64,000 bases of DNA from Desmodus rotundus (lineage: Eukaryota; Chordata; Mammalia; Chiroptera; Phyllostomidae), in contig NC_071390.1 of assembly GCF_022682495.2 (NCBI RefSeq), forward strand, positions 153,116,583 to 153,180,582. The letters run 5' to 3'. Below are positions 22,108 to 33,842 of this stretch, in pieces. Position 1 is the first letter of the stretch; each line of letters begins with the position of its first letter. Made by a program: the position numbers and the translations under genes. The notes beneath the pieces were generated by a model. It ran no database searches. It saw only the letters and a program-made list of their open reading frames with translations, and was not told the DNA's origin.

Positions 22108-23458
22108 GCTGTTTCTCTGGAAAATCTAATTTATATATAAATATTGGGGCATTGTTTCAAATGGGATACTCTTTTTAAAATTTCAGTTTTTCATTGATTC
22201 TATGTAGACATTCTATTCACTTTTTTTATATTAAACTTTGTCTTTAAACCTTGCTAAACTCAGTAGTACTAGGATTCTTGTATTTAGGTTATTTGGGGAT
22301 TTCTCCATAGATACTCACGTGTCTGTGAATGGAGGCAGTTTTATTTCTCCCTTTCCAATCTGTATGCCTTTTACTTCGTTTTCTTTGTCTTATTGCAATT
22401 GAGCAAGATTTCCAATCCACAAAGAATAGGAGTGGTGAGAGAAGATATACTTATCTTTTTCCTGATTTTAAGGACAAAAATTCAGTCCTTCGTAATTTTA
22501 TATGGTTAACTGAAAGTTTTCATGTGTTTATTTTTTTAAATTAAGGAAGTTCCTGTCTATTCCTAGTTTGCTTAAAATAGTTTTTTTTAAAGTTATGGAT
22601 GGATGTTGAATTTCATTGAATTTTTTGACATTTATTGAGGTAATCATATGTTTTTACATATTTAGTCTACTAATAATTAGTCTACAGTGATTAATATTTG
22701 AGTATTGAATTAACCTTAAATTAATGGAATGAACTCTATTTAGTTGTGATGTGTGATCCATTTTATATATTGCCGGATTTGATTTACAAATCCCTGTTAA
22801 TCATTTTCCTGTCTATACTTATGAGAGATATTTGTCTAGAATCGTATTTTCTTGAAATATATTTGTCTTGTTTTGGTGTTAGGATAATGCTGGCCTGATA
22901 GATTGAACTAGAATCCTCTTTCATTTTCTGAAAGAGATGGTGTATAATTGCTTTTATTTCTTCTTTGAGTGTGGTAGAACATACCAGTGGAAATTTCTGG
23001 GCTTGAAGTTTTCTTTTTGGAAGTTTTATTACCTATATATTTGTTTACTAGATACAGGATTATTTGGGTTATCTGTTTTGCATTTAGTGAGTTTTGAGTT
23101 TGAGTATTTTAAGGAATTGATTAATTTCATCGAAGTGGTTGAATTTCTGGGTATAGATTTTTGTAGTGTTTCCTTACTGTCTTTGGATGGACTGTTGTGT
23201 CAGTACTGATGTCCCCGTTTTCATTTGTGGTGCTGGTAATCTGTGTCTTCTCTCTTCTTTTCTTTGTCAAACTTACTATAGGTTTTTCTATTTTACTATT
23301 TTCCCTAAGAACCTGTGGTTTGTTGTTTTGTTTTTTTTATTGTCTTCTGCTTTAATTTTATTGGATTTTGCTTTAATATGTATATTTTCATTTCTTCTGC
23401 TGGCTTTATATTTAATTTTCTCCTCTTTAGTTTCCTAAGGTAGAAAGTTAGGTTGCTG

Positions 23459-23462
<4 letters not shown>

Positions 23463-23496
<34 letters not shown>
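23463..23496. repeat. (TA)n microsatellite
   Basis: About 17 TA units followed by a T run, between the left target-site repeat and the tail of the VES. Confidence 0.95.
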
Positions 23497-23505
<9 letters not shown>

Positions 23506-23509
23506 TTTT

Positions 23510-23684
23510 AAGATTTTTTAAAATTCATTTTCAGAGAAAGGGGAGGGGAAGACAAGGAGAGAAGTGTGGTTGCCTCTGGCTTACCCCATCCTGGGGACCT
23601 GGCCTGCAACCCAAGCATGTGCCCTGACCGTGAATTGAACCGGAGACCCTTTGGTTCCCAGTCCAAGCTTAATCCAGCCAGGGC
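23510..23684 (-). mobile_element. VES SINE, antisense, nested in L1
   Basis: Minus strand begins with the VES head (CCCTGGCTGGATTAAGC at about 23668-23684), contains the tRNA-like boxes and the GGTTGCAGGCCAGGTCCCC-type block, and ends in a T-rich plus-strand tail. A TGATTTTATATAT direct repeat flanks it (from 23457 and from 23685). Confidence 0.85.
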
Positions 23685-23686
23685 TG

Positions 23687-23838
23687 ATTTTATATATTTT
23701 TAAAATATAAGCATTTAATGTTTTAAATTTCCCTCTAGTCCCTGCTTTAGCTCTCTCATGTATTTTTATATATTTTTTAAATATAAGCATTTAATGTTTT
23801 AAATTTCCCTCTAGTCCCTGCTTTAGCTCTCTCATGTA
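23687..23838. repeat. 76-bp tandem duplication
   Basis: Two adjacent 76-base copies (23687-23762, 23763-23838), nearly identical, including the shared AGTCCCTGCTTTAGCTCTCT. The left copy starts at the right target-site repeat of the VES. Such similarity means the duplication is much younger than the L1 containing it. Confidence 0.9.
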
Positions 23839-26780
23839 TTTTCATATGTCTATTTTTATTATGTTTTAGTCCATCATTTAAAAAAATTCTCTTGGAAGTT
23901 CCCTTTTGTTTTATTAGTTATTGTAAATGTGTTGCTTCATTTCTAAATATTTGGGGATTTTCCAGGTATCTTTCTGTTACGAGGGTTAAGTTTGGTTCCC
24001 TTATGGTCTATAAATGTACTTTGTTTTATTCTTATTTTTTTGAACATTTGTTCAAGTTTAATATATGGGATAGGATATTTTTTAATGTTTCAAGTGCTCT
24101 TGAGAAAAGTGTGTAATGTTCTATTTTTTTGTGAATTATTTTATACATTTCTATTAGGGCTGGGTGGTTTATAGTGCTTTTAAATTTATTTATATACTTA
24201 AAGATGTCCTGGTTAATTTTTTTCTGTATTACTGAGAGAATAGTGTTGCAGTTTCTAAGCATAATTATGGATTTTAATATTTTCCTTTCAGATTTATTAG
24301 TCTGTATTTTATGTATTTTGAAGTCTTTTGTTAGGTTCATGTACATTTAGAATTGTTTCATCTTCTCAGAGAATTGACCCCTTTATAATTATGTGATGTT
24401 TCTCTTCATATCAGATAATTACCCTTGTCCTTAAGACTATTTTGAAATTAAAAAGGCTACAACAGCTTCTTTTGTGTTTTGTTTTCATGGTATACCTTTC
24501 TCCATCATTTTAGTTTTAGACTATCTAAGACTTAATTTTTAAATTGGCTTTCTTGTGGATAACATACAATTAACTGGGTTTCGCTTTTTTCCCCCAATCT
24601 GGTAATACCCGTCATTTTACTGCTTTATAAAAACCATTCTTATTTCAAGTGACTCTCTATATAGTTGGATCAGAATCTACCATCATGCCAGCTGCTTTCT
24701 GTTTATTACATTTGTTCTTTGTTTGATTTTATCTCTTTTTAATGATTTACCCTTCCCTTCCTTCTTCTCCTTTCTTTCCTCCTTCCTTTCCTTTCTGTGT
24801 TATGTTTTTTTCTTAATATTTATAGTATACACTTAAAAATAGTACAGTATGTCACTTCATGTGTGAGGACCTTATAATAGAATATTCCCAGTTCCTCCCT
24901 CCCATTCCTTGTGCTATTTGTACATATACTATTAAACACATACTATATTTGCACTATCATTGACTGAAATACTTACCTTTTAACACAAATAAAAACATGA
25001 TAAACGTTTTACCATTATTTATTCCATTTTCAGTGCTCTTCATGTGTTTGTGTAAATCTAAGTTTCTGACCCCGTATCATGTTTCTTTTACTTTAAGAAC
25101 TTCCTTTTTTTCCTTATAGAGGCCTGTTAGCAATGAGTGTCAGTTTTTGTTAGGTTGAGGAAGTCTTTCTTCCCTCCCTGTTTTCATTTTTGAAGATTGT
25201 ATTTCGAGGGTATAGCATTCTTGGTTGACAAATTTTTGTCTGCTTGTTTTGTATACTTTTCACCTTTATGTGTTACTCTTGGTTATCTTCTTGGCCTAGT
25301 TTCTAATGGGAAGCCTGCTGTAATTCTTACCCATGTTCCTCTGTAAAATATTTTATTTCTCTGGCTGTCTTCAAGATTTTCTTTGTAACTTTTGTTTTTA
25401 GCTGTTTGAAAAATACATTTTTTGTATTTTCTTGGTGGTGTCCTCCAAGGTTTTAGATTTGTAATTTGGCATCTTTCACTAATTTTAGAAATTGCTCAGC
25501 TATTATTTCTTCAAATATTTTTTCTACCTCATTCACACCGTCTACTTCAGGGAGTCCAGGTACTCATATTAATCTGTATGATATTATCTCACAGCTCTTA
25601 TGTCATAGCTATATTCTTTTGTTGCTTTGTTTTGTATTTTCATTCTCTCTGCCTTTAAATTAAGGTAATTTCTATTGATCTTACCTTAATTACACAGTTA
25701 CACAGATTCTTTCTTTGGGTGATATGTGAAGCAAATTTTTATTTGCTTTATTTTTATTATTATTTTATTCATATGTCTAACCCTTGCTTATTTGATTCTT
25801 TCTTATTATTTCTTTCCCTCTTCTCAAATTATCTGTCCAGTCTTGCTTGTTTTCTCGCTTTTCTAGCCTGAAATGTATTAATTATAATTATTTTAAATTC
25901 CGTTTGATAGTCCAGAAATCTGTCATATCAGATCTGAATCTTAATCTAATTATTGTTCTATCTGTATCATTTTTTTCCATTGCTTTTTCACATGCGTTGT
26001 GATTTTTATTGTTGTTGAAAGTAAAATATCATATAAGAAAGTAGAGACTGATATAAGGTTTGTCTTGTTTGTTTTGCTTTGTTGTATTGTTTTGCTTTTA
26101 CTGTGAGCCAAGAAAGTAACACACCTTTCCTCTTGCTAAGCCTGTAGTGTGGAGGGTGCGTTAACCTAATCAAGTGTCCTGCTGTATTTCATGTTATTTG
26201 ACTTTATGCTCATTAGCGTAGTGGTGAGGATTAGGGAAATTTGTGATTTTTGTATACTTTAAGTCAAGTCTTTTCTAGGCTGGCACTTTGAACCTAGGTC
26301 TTCACGATTCTTCCTGTTCCTTCTCCCCATGTAGTTACGGAGATAGCACAAATTCTTGTGTCATCCCATACCCCGGAGATAGAACTTTTTTTATTTGTTT
26401 GTTTTAAATCCTTTTGCCATCCCCAAGCTTCAGTGTGTTCCCACCAGTGCTTGGATTTTATTGCCCTTCGCCCTGTAGATTAAATAGGCTTGTGTCCCTG
26501 TGAAGACATGAGACGTGTGGTGGAGTTTGGGTTTGGCTGCAGTTCTCTCTGCCACCTGGAGTGGGTTTCCACCAGGGTACAGGGTCACGCAGGGTACAGG
26601 CGTTTGTTGTTGTTGTTTTAATTTTCTCCTTGCAGGTCAAGGTTTTTGTTCTGCAGGAGAAGTAATGATGGTGTCTGGATGGGATTTGCAAAGTAGCTCT
26701 GCTGTCCTCTCCCAGCTAGCAGCACGGGGAAGCTCTTTGAGGATTTTTCCTGATCTTCCCAAATAGCATCAGGAGTTTCC

Positions 26781-28059
26781 TGGAACAAAAACCGTAAAAG
26801 CGCAGCACATTCCTATGTCTCTAGGTCCTCAGGGACTTCACACTTTAATGCTGTCCCACCACTGGCCTTTAGGATGTGTTAAATATTTCCGGTGGACCCT
26901 TCTTAACCAGCTTACGTGACATAGGGTCTTATGTGTACCAGGTAAACAAATGTTGGTCTTTGTTTCTCCCTGCAGGCACCTGTTTCTCTCCAGGTTTTGG
27001 ATTTGTTGTTTGTATTAAGACCACAGTTCTCTGATAGGTTAAAGAAAATTGTTAATGTGCTGTTTGTCCAACTTTTGTTTTTGTTACATAAAAGCAGGAG
27101 TGAAGATCTCACCAGTTCTATTCATCGCTAAGCTGTGATTTTTAATGTATCATTGTATTCAGTTATCTAATAATTTATCTCTGCATTTATGAACATTCTT
27201 CATTTAGTTTTAGAGGCTGTGTTTTACTAGACCCATGAAATCAGTGGGGTAGCATCATTTCTTTTTCTATAGCAATTTATATGAGATAGATATTGTCTGT
27301 TTTTTTAAAAAAAAACAATTGTTTACAAAAATCTGGAGATCTTTATAAAGGAAAATAAAAGGCAGGCAGTTTTGGTAAAGGAAGGCAGTTTTTTAAATAT
27401 AATCTCAATTTATTTATTTATTTGTTTATTTTTATCTAGTTAATTTTTTCATTTCCATGTGAATTTGCATGGTGCTGTTGTTTTCCTGCCTGTGCCTATG
27501 AGTGAGCTAAAATTCATCTACGTCATGGAGGGAGAAAAAAATTCACCAATAGAAAATAAGTTACTTCTCCCCTACCCTGTGTCCCACAGCTCTCATCCCA
27601 CCTGTATTCTCTTCATGTTATATTTTGTTTTCTTAGGGTTTTCTCATAGTTTGTACATTGCATTTTGCGCTCTTTTAGTCAAACCCTCTCACTTTTGAGT
27701 CATATTCTATATTGTGTATGAAAGGAATTCAGTTCATGGTCATGGCCTGTCCTTGAGGAACAGAAGCTCCCATATTTTTTATTAAAAGCAATTGAAGGAA
27801 TCAAGTACTTAAAGTACACTAAACACTGGGCAATGAAAAGGAGTGTAAGACATGATTTCTGTTTCCTAAGCTTAGTTTATCATATAGTTAATCCACAAAG
27901 ACTCTTCCCATGTGCCGTTACAAACCCAGTATTTGACATTTGTCACATGATTAATTCTGAACTTATACATTTGAAGGACACTTCAGAGTTTATGCTGTTT
28001 ATGCTCATTATTCAAATCATTCTCCTTTCTACAAGTGTGGTATAGTTTATAGTCCAGAT
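26781..28059. other. Unassigned DNA
   Basis: No gene recognised. An (ATTT)n-like run lies at 27410-27436. Confidence 0.5.
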
Positions 28060-28185
28060 ATCAGGGATGAGGGATCTTGATGTTCCAATGGGATAAGTGA
28101 TCTGCTTAATGTAAAAAAGTAAATGGTAGAGCTGCCCACCGGATCTGCGTATTCCAGATCCAGTTCCATGTCACTGAAAGCATGA
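28060..28185 (-). repeat. MIR SINE, antisense
   Basis: AAATGGTAGAGCTGCCCACC and GTATTCCAGATCCAGTTCC match the reversed MIR order (AGCTAGTAAGTGGCAGAGC, then a CCAGGTCTGACTCC block). Confidence 0.5.
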
Positions 28186-28989
28186 CTGCATTTGATCACT
28201 CTTTCTGCTTAATGTGTTTTGTCTTAGTTTACATATAGATTATCACATGTAAAAGCAAATATACTTAAGGTTAGTTTGGGGTTTACTGAAAACTTCAAAG
28301 ATTGTTGCTGCCAAATATAGTTCATGTTTTCTTCTAGAAAAGTAATTTCTGTCAGAAGAAATTATCTATGTTATCTGATTATTATTTTCTTTGATGAGAA
28401 TGGCTGAATTATCTCTAGTGCATTGTTCAAAGTGCCTGTCATGGCTTTTAGCTCATGATTTTCTATTGAGGTTATGTGACACTTTGTTAAAAATAATTGA
28501 TAATCCATATATGAGTTGAATTCAGAGCAAAAGAATGTCAACTAAACAACCAGCTTTGCAATGCAGAGGTGGTTTTAAGTAAACAAGGTCAGAATAAGGT
28601 AGTGGCCCTAACCTTAGTGTGCATAAAGCCTACTTGAAGAACTTGTTAGGAATCAGATTTCAGGCTTCAGTTGTATTAATTCTGGTGTACTTTGTGTAAT
28701 AGACTATTGAATAAAATGAACTTTTACCTTAGATTAGACTACTCCTTGAGATATACTGCTTAAATGCTATTATATTTTATCAGGAAGCAAATCATCAGAT
28801 TTGTTAGAGGATTATTTTAGTCTGAGTACCTAGTAGTCAACCTTGAAAAAATGGTGCAATTGTCTGTTGGAATGAAGGCAAAGATCTGGAAAGATGGAAA
28901 AGATCTGGAATTTGGCCCTGATCATCCTAGTTCCTATTTGGGACTAGATTGGGATTTCTTGTCACAACTCTGCTTTAATTTAGCATTTA
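28186..28989. other. Unassigned DNA
   Basis: No recognised feature. Confidence 0.5.
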
Positions 28990-29125
28990 ACCATGGTTTG
29001 TAATTTTTCTTTGTTGCTTTTATTGATTTGTCTCCTTCTGGGCTATAAACTTCCTGAGATTGATGTGCTACTCCACTTCCAGCTCTAAGCACAGCTGCTT
29101 AATGAACATATGAAGAAAGAATGAA
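28990..29125 (+). repeat. L2 3'-end relic
   Basis: TCTGGGCTATAAACTTCCTGAG followed by CTCTAAGCACAG, and a final AAAGAATGAATGGG tail, follow the L2 3' end. Confidence 0.5.
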
Positions 29126-29384
29126 TGGGGTGTGACCCTGAAGTGGTATCACAAAAAGGGCTTTTGATGAACAAAGGTGGATCTGGAAGCTCCCGAATCA
29201 CCATCATTTTACATTTTTTTTTTCTGTGACAAATGGTCATTTCAAATCCCTATTATTACAAAAAACTGTATCATTTGTCAGCCAAAAGAAGCTAATATGT
29301 TTTTTAAAAGGCTTTGTTTTAAAAAGGACAAAATTTTGGGGTGATTGTGAACATGCCAAGTAACTCTGAAAACATTTTATTTAA

Positions 29385-29600
29385 TCAGGCATTCATTCAA
29401 AAATAGTTATTGAATATATGTAATATATAAAGCACCAAATATACATTAATAGGTAGAAATCACAGTCTCTATTTTTGAAACTTTCAGTGTTTGGGGAAGA
29501 AAGAGAGCCAAGTGGGTAATTAAAACACAATGTGTGCCGTCCACGTCAATGGTATGTCTGAAGTGGTTAGCACAGGGCAGAGGGTCTGTGTTGGTGGCAC
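29385..29600 (-). repeat. L2 3'-end relic, antisense
   Basis: GGCATTCATTCAAAAATAGTTATTG is the reversed L2 tail; the sequence right of it fits more weakly. Confidence 0.5.
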
Positions 29601-30629
29601 AGATGAGACGGATTTGCCATCAGTGGTACATTTTGATAACAACAGATATGTGTATCTTGTCAGAGTACATGAATCTAGTAATGAGCACATTTTTGTTATT
29701 TTGCTTTTCCATTCTACTGAAAGTTGCTTAAAATCTAGGAGTCTGTCTTCTGTGCAAAGTGTTCTTTACAACGTCCTTTATAAAGTTCACTGCAGTACTC
29801 TAAACATAGTGGATCTTCAACAAAAAAAATGTTGACAAATTGATCCTTTCTGCCTTCTGGATGTGCCAAAGATGAATACATCAGTTAATTCAATAAAGGC
29901 TACTGAGTGCATGCAGGGGCATTGAACAATTGAGAAAGGACATACAAGTTTTCTCTTTACTCATCCAAACTTGTCCAGCCATTCTGGATGCTTTCAGACA
30001 GTCCATTCGTGCACGGATGTTGGTGCAGTTTCCCTTTTTAAGGGGCATAACAAGACTCCCCAAAGCCACTGCAGAGTACTTTGTGAAGAAATCTCTTTTG
30101 CAATTTTGAATGTTTCTGAAATTTAAATTTCTAATCAGGTCTTTTCTATTTTCTGCTAAGAAAGGCGTAGGTTTCAAAGAGTTATTCAAATGTCTCATAG
30201 ACAAAGCAAGTTCTGAAGCTGAGGGAGAAAACGGGTTTGAAGGAGGTCTTGGTAGGGTGACAGCTCTTCTCAACAGCAAAGCTCCAATCCATGGACGTGA
30301 TTAGAAAATCCAGCCTCTTCCAGCTGCCCTGGTTTGAGGGTTTTTTCCCATCTTGTTTTTCTTTAAATTAAATGAGCCTGACTCTGCGACCAGACTTTAA
30401 GCTTTCTGTGCTCTTTTGCTTCAACTTCATCATGTTTCTTCAAGAGGGGAAAAGTATTTCATAAAGTGCTATTTGCTTTATGACCAAGGATTATGCCTTG
30501 ATTAGGTAATTATTCAGAATGTTTAGAACCTGTAGTTATATAGTGAATTAAAGTTGCCCAATTAAAGAATGTCAGAAGAAAAAAATGTACAGTGAAAATG
30601 TCGATACTGAGTTTATTCAGCATGTTGTA
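29601..30629. other. Unassigned DNA with a 129-codon frame
   Basis: No repeat assigned with confidence, apart from a possible L2 end at 29735-29850. A minus-strand frame of 129 codons (29890-30279) has no recognised domain, no supporting splice or promoter pattern, and a length expected about once or twice by chance in a window of this composition. Confidence 0.45.
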
Positions 30630-30862
30630 GTGGAGAGGTCATAGACTTAGGGGACTGATGGGCTGAAATGTGAACCTTGTCTTGGCTATTGACCTTGTAG
30701 TTATATACTTAAATCCTCGGTCTCAATTTCCTCATCAACAGAAAGAGGATCATGATTCTAACTGTACTACAAAGTGTTGTTAGAATGAAATAAAATAATT
30801 CATGCAAATCACTTAGGAGAATGCCTGGCTTTTGGTAAACATTTAAATAAGTGTTGGTTCCT
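30630..30862 (+). repeat. MIR SINE
   Basis: GAACCTTGTCTTGGCTATTG, TCCTCGGTCTCAATTTCCTCATC, GTGTTGTTAGAATGAAATAA and GGAGAATGCCTGGCTTTTGG follow the MIR order almost end to end. Confidence 0.8.
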
Positions 30863-31434
30863 TTCCTTTTCTATTTCCCATCCATACACATGTCAAACAA
30901 AATAGACTCTAGCAAAGAAAGGTAACGTATTATTTGTTCACTATTTAATCTGTATAATTGAGGTTTAAAATGTGTTGCTTCCCTTCTATCCCCATTTTCC
31001 TGTCTGTCTTTTCTTTTAACTTCCCACTCATGAGCCGCTGTCAGAGGTAAGGTTGAATCACTCTTTGTCTCCATTACACTAAATCTAAAAGGCAAAATGA
31101 AGCCAAGTCTGGATTCTACCATACACTTTTAAAAGGTTCAAAAACAAGCTACAAGGCCTTCAGAGGAGGATCTCAACCACTAAATTGTGACAGCGCGGCA
31201 ACTTCTTATTATCTGGATGCCTCCTACTGTACACAGTGGTTCTTGTCCGCATGCAGTGGGATTATAGTGAAACAAATCGGTGAGATATGTAATATTCTCT
31301 TCAAGTGAATACTGTGACAATTTATGATTTCTTTACCAAACTACACAGTGTATTATTTTCTGCCTGTGAAAAGCCATCCTAATGCAAATAGAATATTATT
31401 TTAAAATTAAATATTTTTCAAAATAAAATAATGT
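30863..31434. other. Unassigned DNA
   Basis: No recognised feature. An 83-codon minus-strand frame at 30871-31122 has no visible domain. Confidence 0.5.
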
Positions 31435-31850
31435 TTTCAACATTTGATTGAGTTCCTACTGTGGATAGTATATTTTGTTAGGAATTGCAGGGGGCTGAAA
31501 AAGAACCAAACAGTAATCATCTAGTCAAAGTGATTACAATATAATAATAGATATAATAAATACTAAATTATAACACAGAGAGATCATTTTAAGAATTTCT
31601 AATACACTGTGAGAACTCAGAACATGATTACTTAAGGAAGGGTGGATTTTTTGAAAATGGTGACATTTAAGATGGCCATTAAAGTGTAGTAGATATAGAG
31701 AAAGGAATAGGACAAAAATGGCATTCTGGGCAAGGGAACAACCAAAGCAAAAAACTGGAGGCTAGAGATGATGAAGCTTTTGCTAACAAAGGCAGAGATT
31801 AAGCATGAAGCTTAATGGAAGAATATGATCTAAGGTTTGACTATATCATA
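31435..31850 (-). mobile_element. L2 3'-end relic, antisense
   Basis: TTTGATTGAGTTCCTACTGTGG, GGAAGGGTGGATTTTTTGAA, GGTGACATTTAAGATGGCC, and GGCATTCTGGGCAAGGGAAC follow the reversed L2 3' region (the family has GTGACATTTGAGCTGAGAC and ttCCAGGCAGAGGGAAC-like blocks). Confidence 0.65.
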
Positions 31851-32394
31851 AGGACATTGAGTATCAAGCTGTGGTTTTTGTCACATGCATTTATGACTGC
31901 AGTAATTCTACATATTGTTGTAATTGCGGAATGTCATTTTAGCCTTGTATGCGGTATATACATTTTATTGTACAGTGGACTGACCGGTGGTGGTCAACAC
32001 TGGTAGAGGACATAAGGAGAGCCTCCATATCCACTTTGGTGGCATCAACTTTTTGTTTTCAGTGAGACAGACTCTCAGACTTTTACTTATATCAAAAATC
32101 TAACAGTCACGAGTCTGACTTTACTCCATTGCATGACAGAAGAGGAAAGTGTCACTGATCTTCTTGTGGTTTGACAAAACTTACAAGTATTTATTTGTTA
32201 CCTTTCCCAAACACAAATGTCAATTTAAATATTTTTACTAGGGAAAGGAAGTGTTATCTAATAAGATAACTAGTCTGTATTACAGACATTTTAGAGGTAA
32301 AAGCCTATTTTCACAGGTCATTGAAATATTTTCAGAAGCTGTGATATCACAAGACACTTGTTGAAATAACTCTTGCAAGGACAGTTTTAGTAAT
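31851..32394. other. Unassigned DNA
   Basis: No recognised feature. Confidence 0.5.
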
Positions 32395-32411
32395 AGAAAA
32401 TGAAAAGATTA
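32395..32411. repeat. Left target-site duplication (imperfect) of L1
   Basis: AGAAAATGAAAAGATTA, matched at 15 of 17 positions by 33075-33091. Confidence 0.6.
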
Positions 32412-33074
32412 CCAGCTGGCTTATTTGACTTAACATAATATTCTCTGATTTCATACATGCTGTCAGAAAAGGTTGGAGTTCTTTCTTTTTGCTGCGTAGT
32501 ATTCCATTGTGTAAATGTACTACAATTTTTTTGATCTACTCATCTACTGATGGTCACTAGGCTGTTTCTAGCACTTGGCTATTTTAAATGGTGCTATTAA
32601 CATTGGGTGCACAAGATCTTCTAAATTGGTGTTTCAGGATGCTTGGGATATATTCCCAGCTGTGGAATTGATGGGTCAAAAGGCAGTCTCACTTTTAATT
32701 GTTTGAGGAAATTCCATACTATTTCCGCAGTGGCCGTACCAGTCTGCGTTCCCAGCAGCAGTGCACTAGGCTTCCCTTTAGCAAAATATAACCAGAGACA
32801 TAGAAACAGGGAACAGAATGACAGCAGCTAGAGGGGAGGGGGAGGGAGAGGGTGATAATGGTAGAAAGAAGGGGAAGGGACTATTCAAAAAACATATATG
32901 AATAACCCATGGACATGGACAATGGTGTGGAGATTGTGTGAATGTGGAATAGGCTAGGTGGAGAAGGGCAAAGAAGGAAAAATTGGGACAACTGTAATAG
33001 AATAACAATTAAAAAAATTTCTGAATAAAAGTTAACAGACAAATCAAGACTATTAACAATTAAAAAGAAAAAAA
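32412..33074 (+). mobile_element. 5'-inverted (twin-primed) L1 insertion
   Basis: The left segment (about 32412-32778) is antisense L1 ORF2 end: TAGTATTCCATTGTGTAAATG, CTACTGATGGTCACTAGGC, GGAATTGATGGGTCAAAAGG. The right segment (about 32779-33016) is sense L1 3' UTR with GCTAGAGGGGAGGGGGAGGG and the terminal GGGACAACTGTAATAGAATAA, then an A-rich tail. In a normal L1 the two segments are neighbours; here the 5' one is flipped and a short piece at the junction is missing, as expected from twin priming. Non-coding. Confidence 0.8.
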
Positions 33075-33091
33075 AGAAAATATAAAGATTA
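33075..33091. repeat. Right target-site duplication (imperfect) of L1
   Basis: AGAAAATATAAAGATTA, two mismatches to 32395-32411. The region is A-rich, so chance similarity cannot be excluded. Confidence 0.6.
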
Positions 33092-33141
33092 TATATTTCA
33101 TCCTTCCTGAACAAGAAAGGCAGATTTGTAAGTTCTTATTC

Positions 33142-33308
33142 TTTTGGTTTTTGAGAGAGAAAGAGAGAGAGAGAGAGAGAGATCAATTTGTTGATCTCTT
33201 ATTTATGCATTAATTGGTTGATTCTTCCATGTTCCCCGACTGGGGATTGAACCCATAACCCTGGTGTATGGGATGACACTCTAACCAATGAGCTACTTGG
33301 CCAGGGCT
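33142..33308 (-). mobile_element. VES SINE, antisense, with target-site duplication
   Basis: Minus strand starts GCCCTGGCCAAGTAGCTCAT (33288-33307), then the tRNA-like boxes and GGTTCAATCCCCAGTCGGGG. A GA tract (33153-33182) marks the 3' region. Flanks 33122-33141 and 33309-33329 are similar (AGATTTGTAAGTTCTTATTC against AGATTAGTAAATTCTTAATT), an aged target-site duplication. Confidence 0.9.
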
Positions 33309-33329
33309 AGATTAGTAAATTCTTAATTC

Positions 33330-33842
33330 ACCACTTGAGCAGAATTAAATCCACATTTCTGTAGTTAGAGGTGAAGGCAGAACATAGTCTCCTTAATTTG
33401 CTGAGATTGATTTTATCAGCAGTTAAGACAGTCTTTAATTTCCAAGGCTTTTCTTATCACTGAGGACAAGCACTTAGAAGGCAGATAGGAGATTCACAAA
33501 ATGTACGTTATAACAAGAGAGAGGCTATAGTAGAATTATTAACAAGTGGGATTGTTAATTAATAATTAACAGTGCAGGCAATATTTACTATTGGAATAAT
33601 TTGTGTGCTTCTGAGTGACATTTTCTAAAGCAAATACAATTTCTTGGAATATACTGAAAAAAGAATGATAGGATTGTTAGAATTTTTTGTTACCAACACA
33701 TACAAATTCACTAGCATCTAAAATGTTAAACTACTGTGCATTTATAACGAATGCTAATAGTATTTATCTCATTTATCTCATCAGTAATACATGATGTAAA
33801 ATATTGACAAATCTTACATTGTGTTCTATGAAACTGTAACAG
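33330..33842. other. Unassigned AT-rich DNA
   Basis: No recognised feature. Confidence 0.5.

Larger units (their letters stand above)
22150..26780 (-). mobile_element. Long antisense old L1 (L1M-type), disrupted
   Basis: Read on the minus strand this keeps the L1 order from the 5' region (right) into the ORF2 reverse transcriptase region (left) over about 4.6 kb. Antisense landmarks: GGATAATGCTGGCCTGATAG (22882), TTCTGCTGGCTTTATATTTAA (23395), AGCATTTAATGTTTTAAATTTCC (23711), TTGGGGATTTTCCAGGTATC (23951), AGAATTGACCCCTTTATAATT (24370), ATTTCTTCAAATATTTTTTC (25506). The part right of about 25900 resembles the 5' region of old L1. The VES, TA repeat and 76-bp duplication are nested in it. All ORFs are broken; many small plus-strand frames here are noise. 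Confidence 0.8.

Noticed and set aside
29890..30279. 129-codon minus-strand frame, considered as a small gene or retrocopy
   Set aside because: No recognisable protein, no A-rich tail, no target-site duplication found; length is within chance expectation for a 64-kb AT-rich window.
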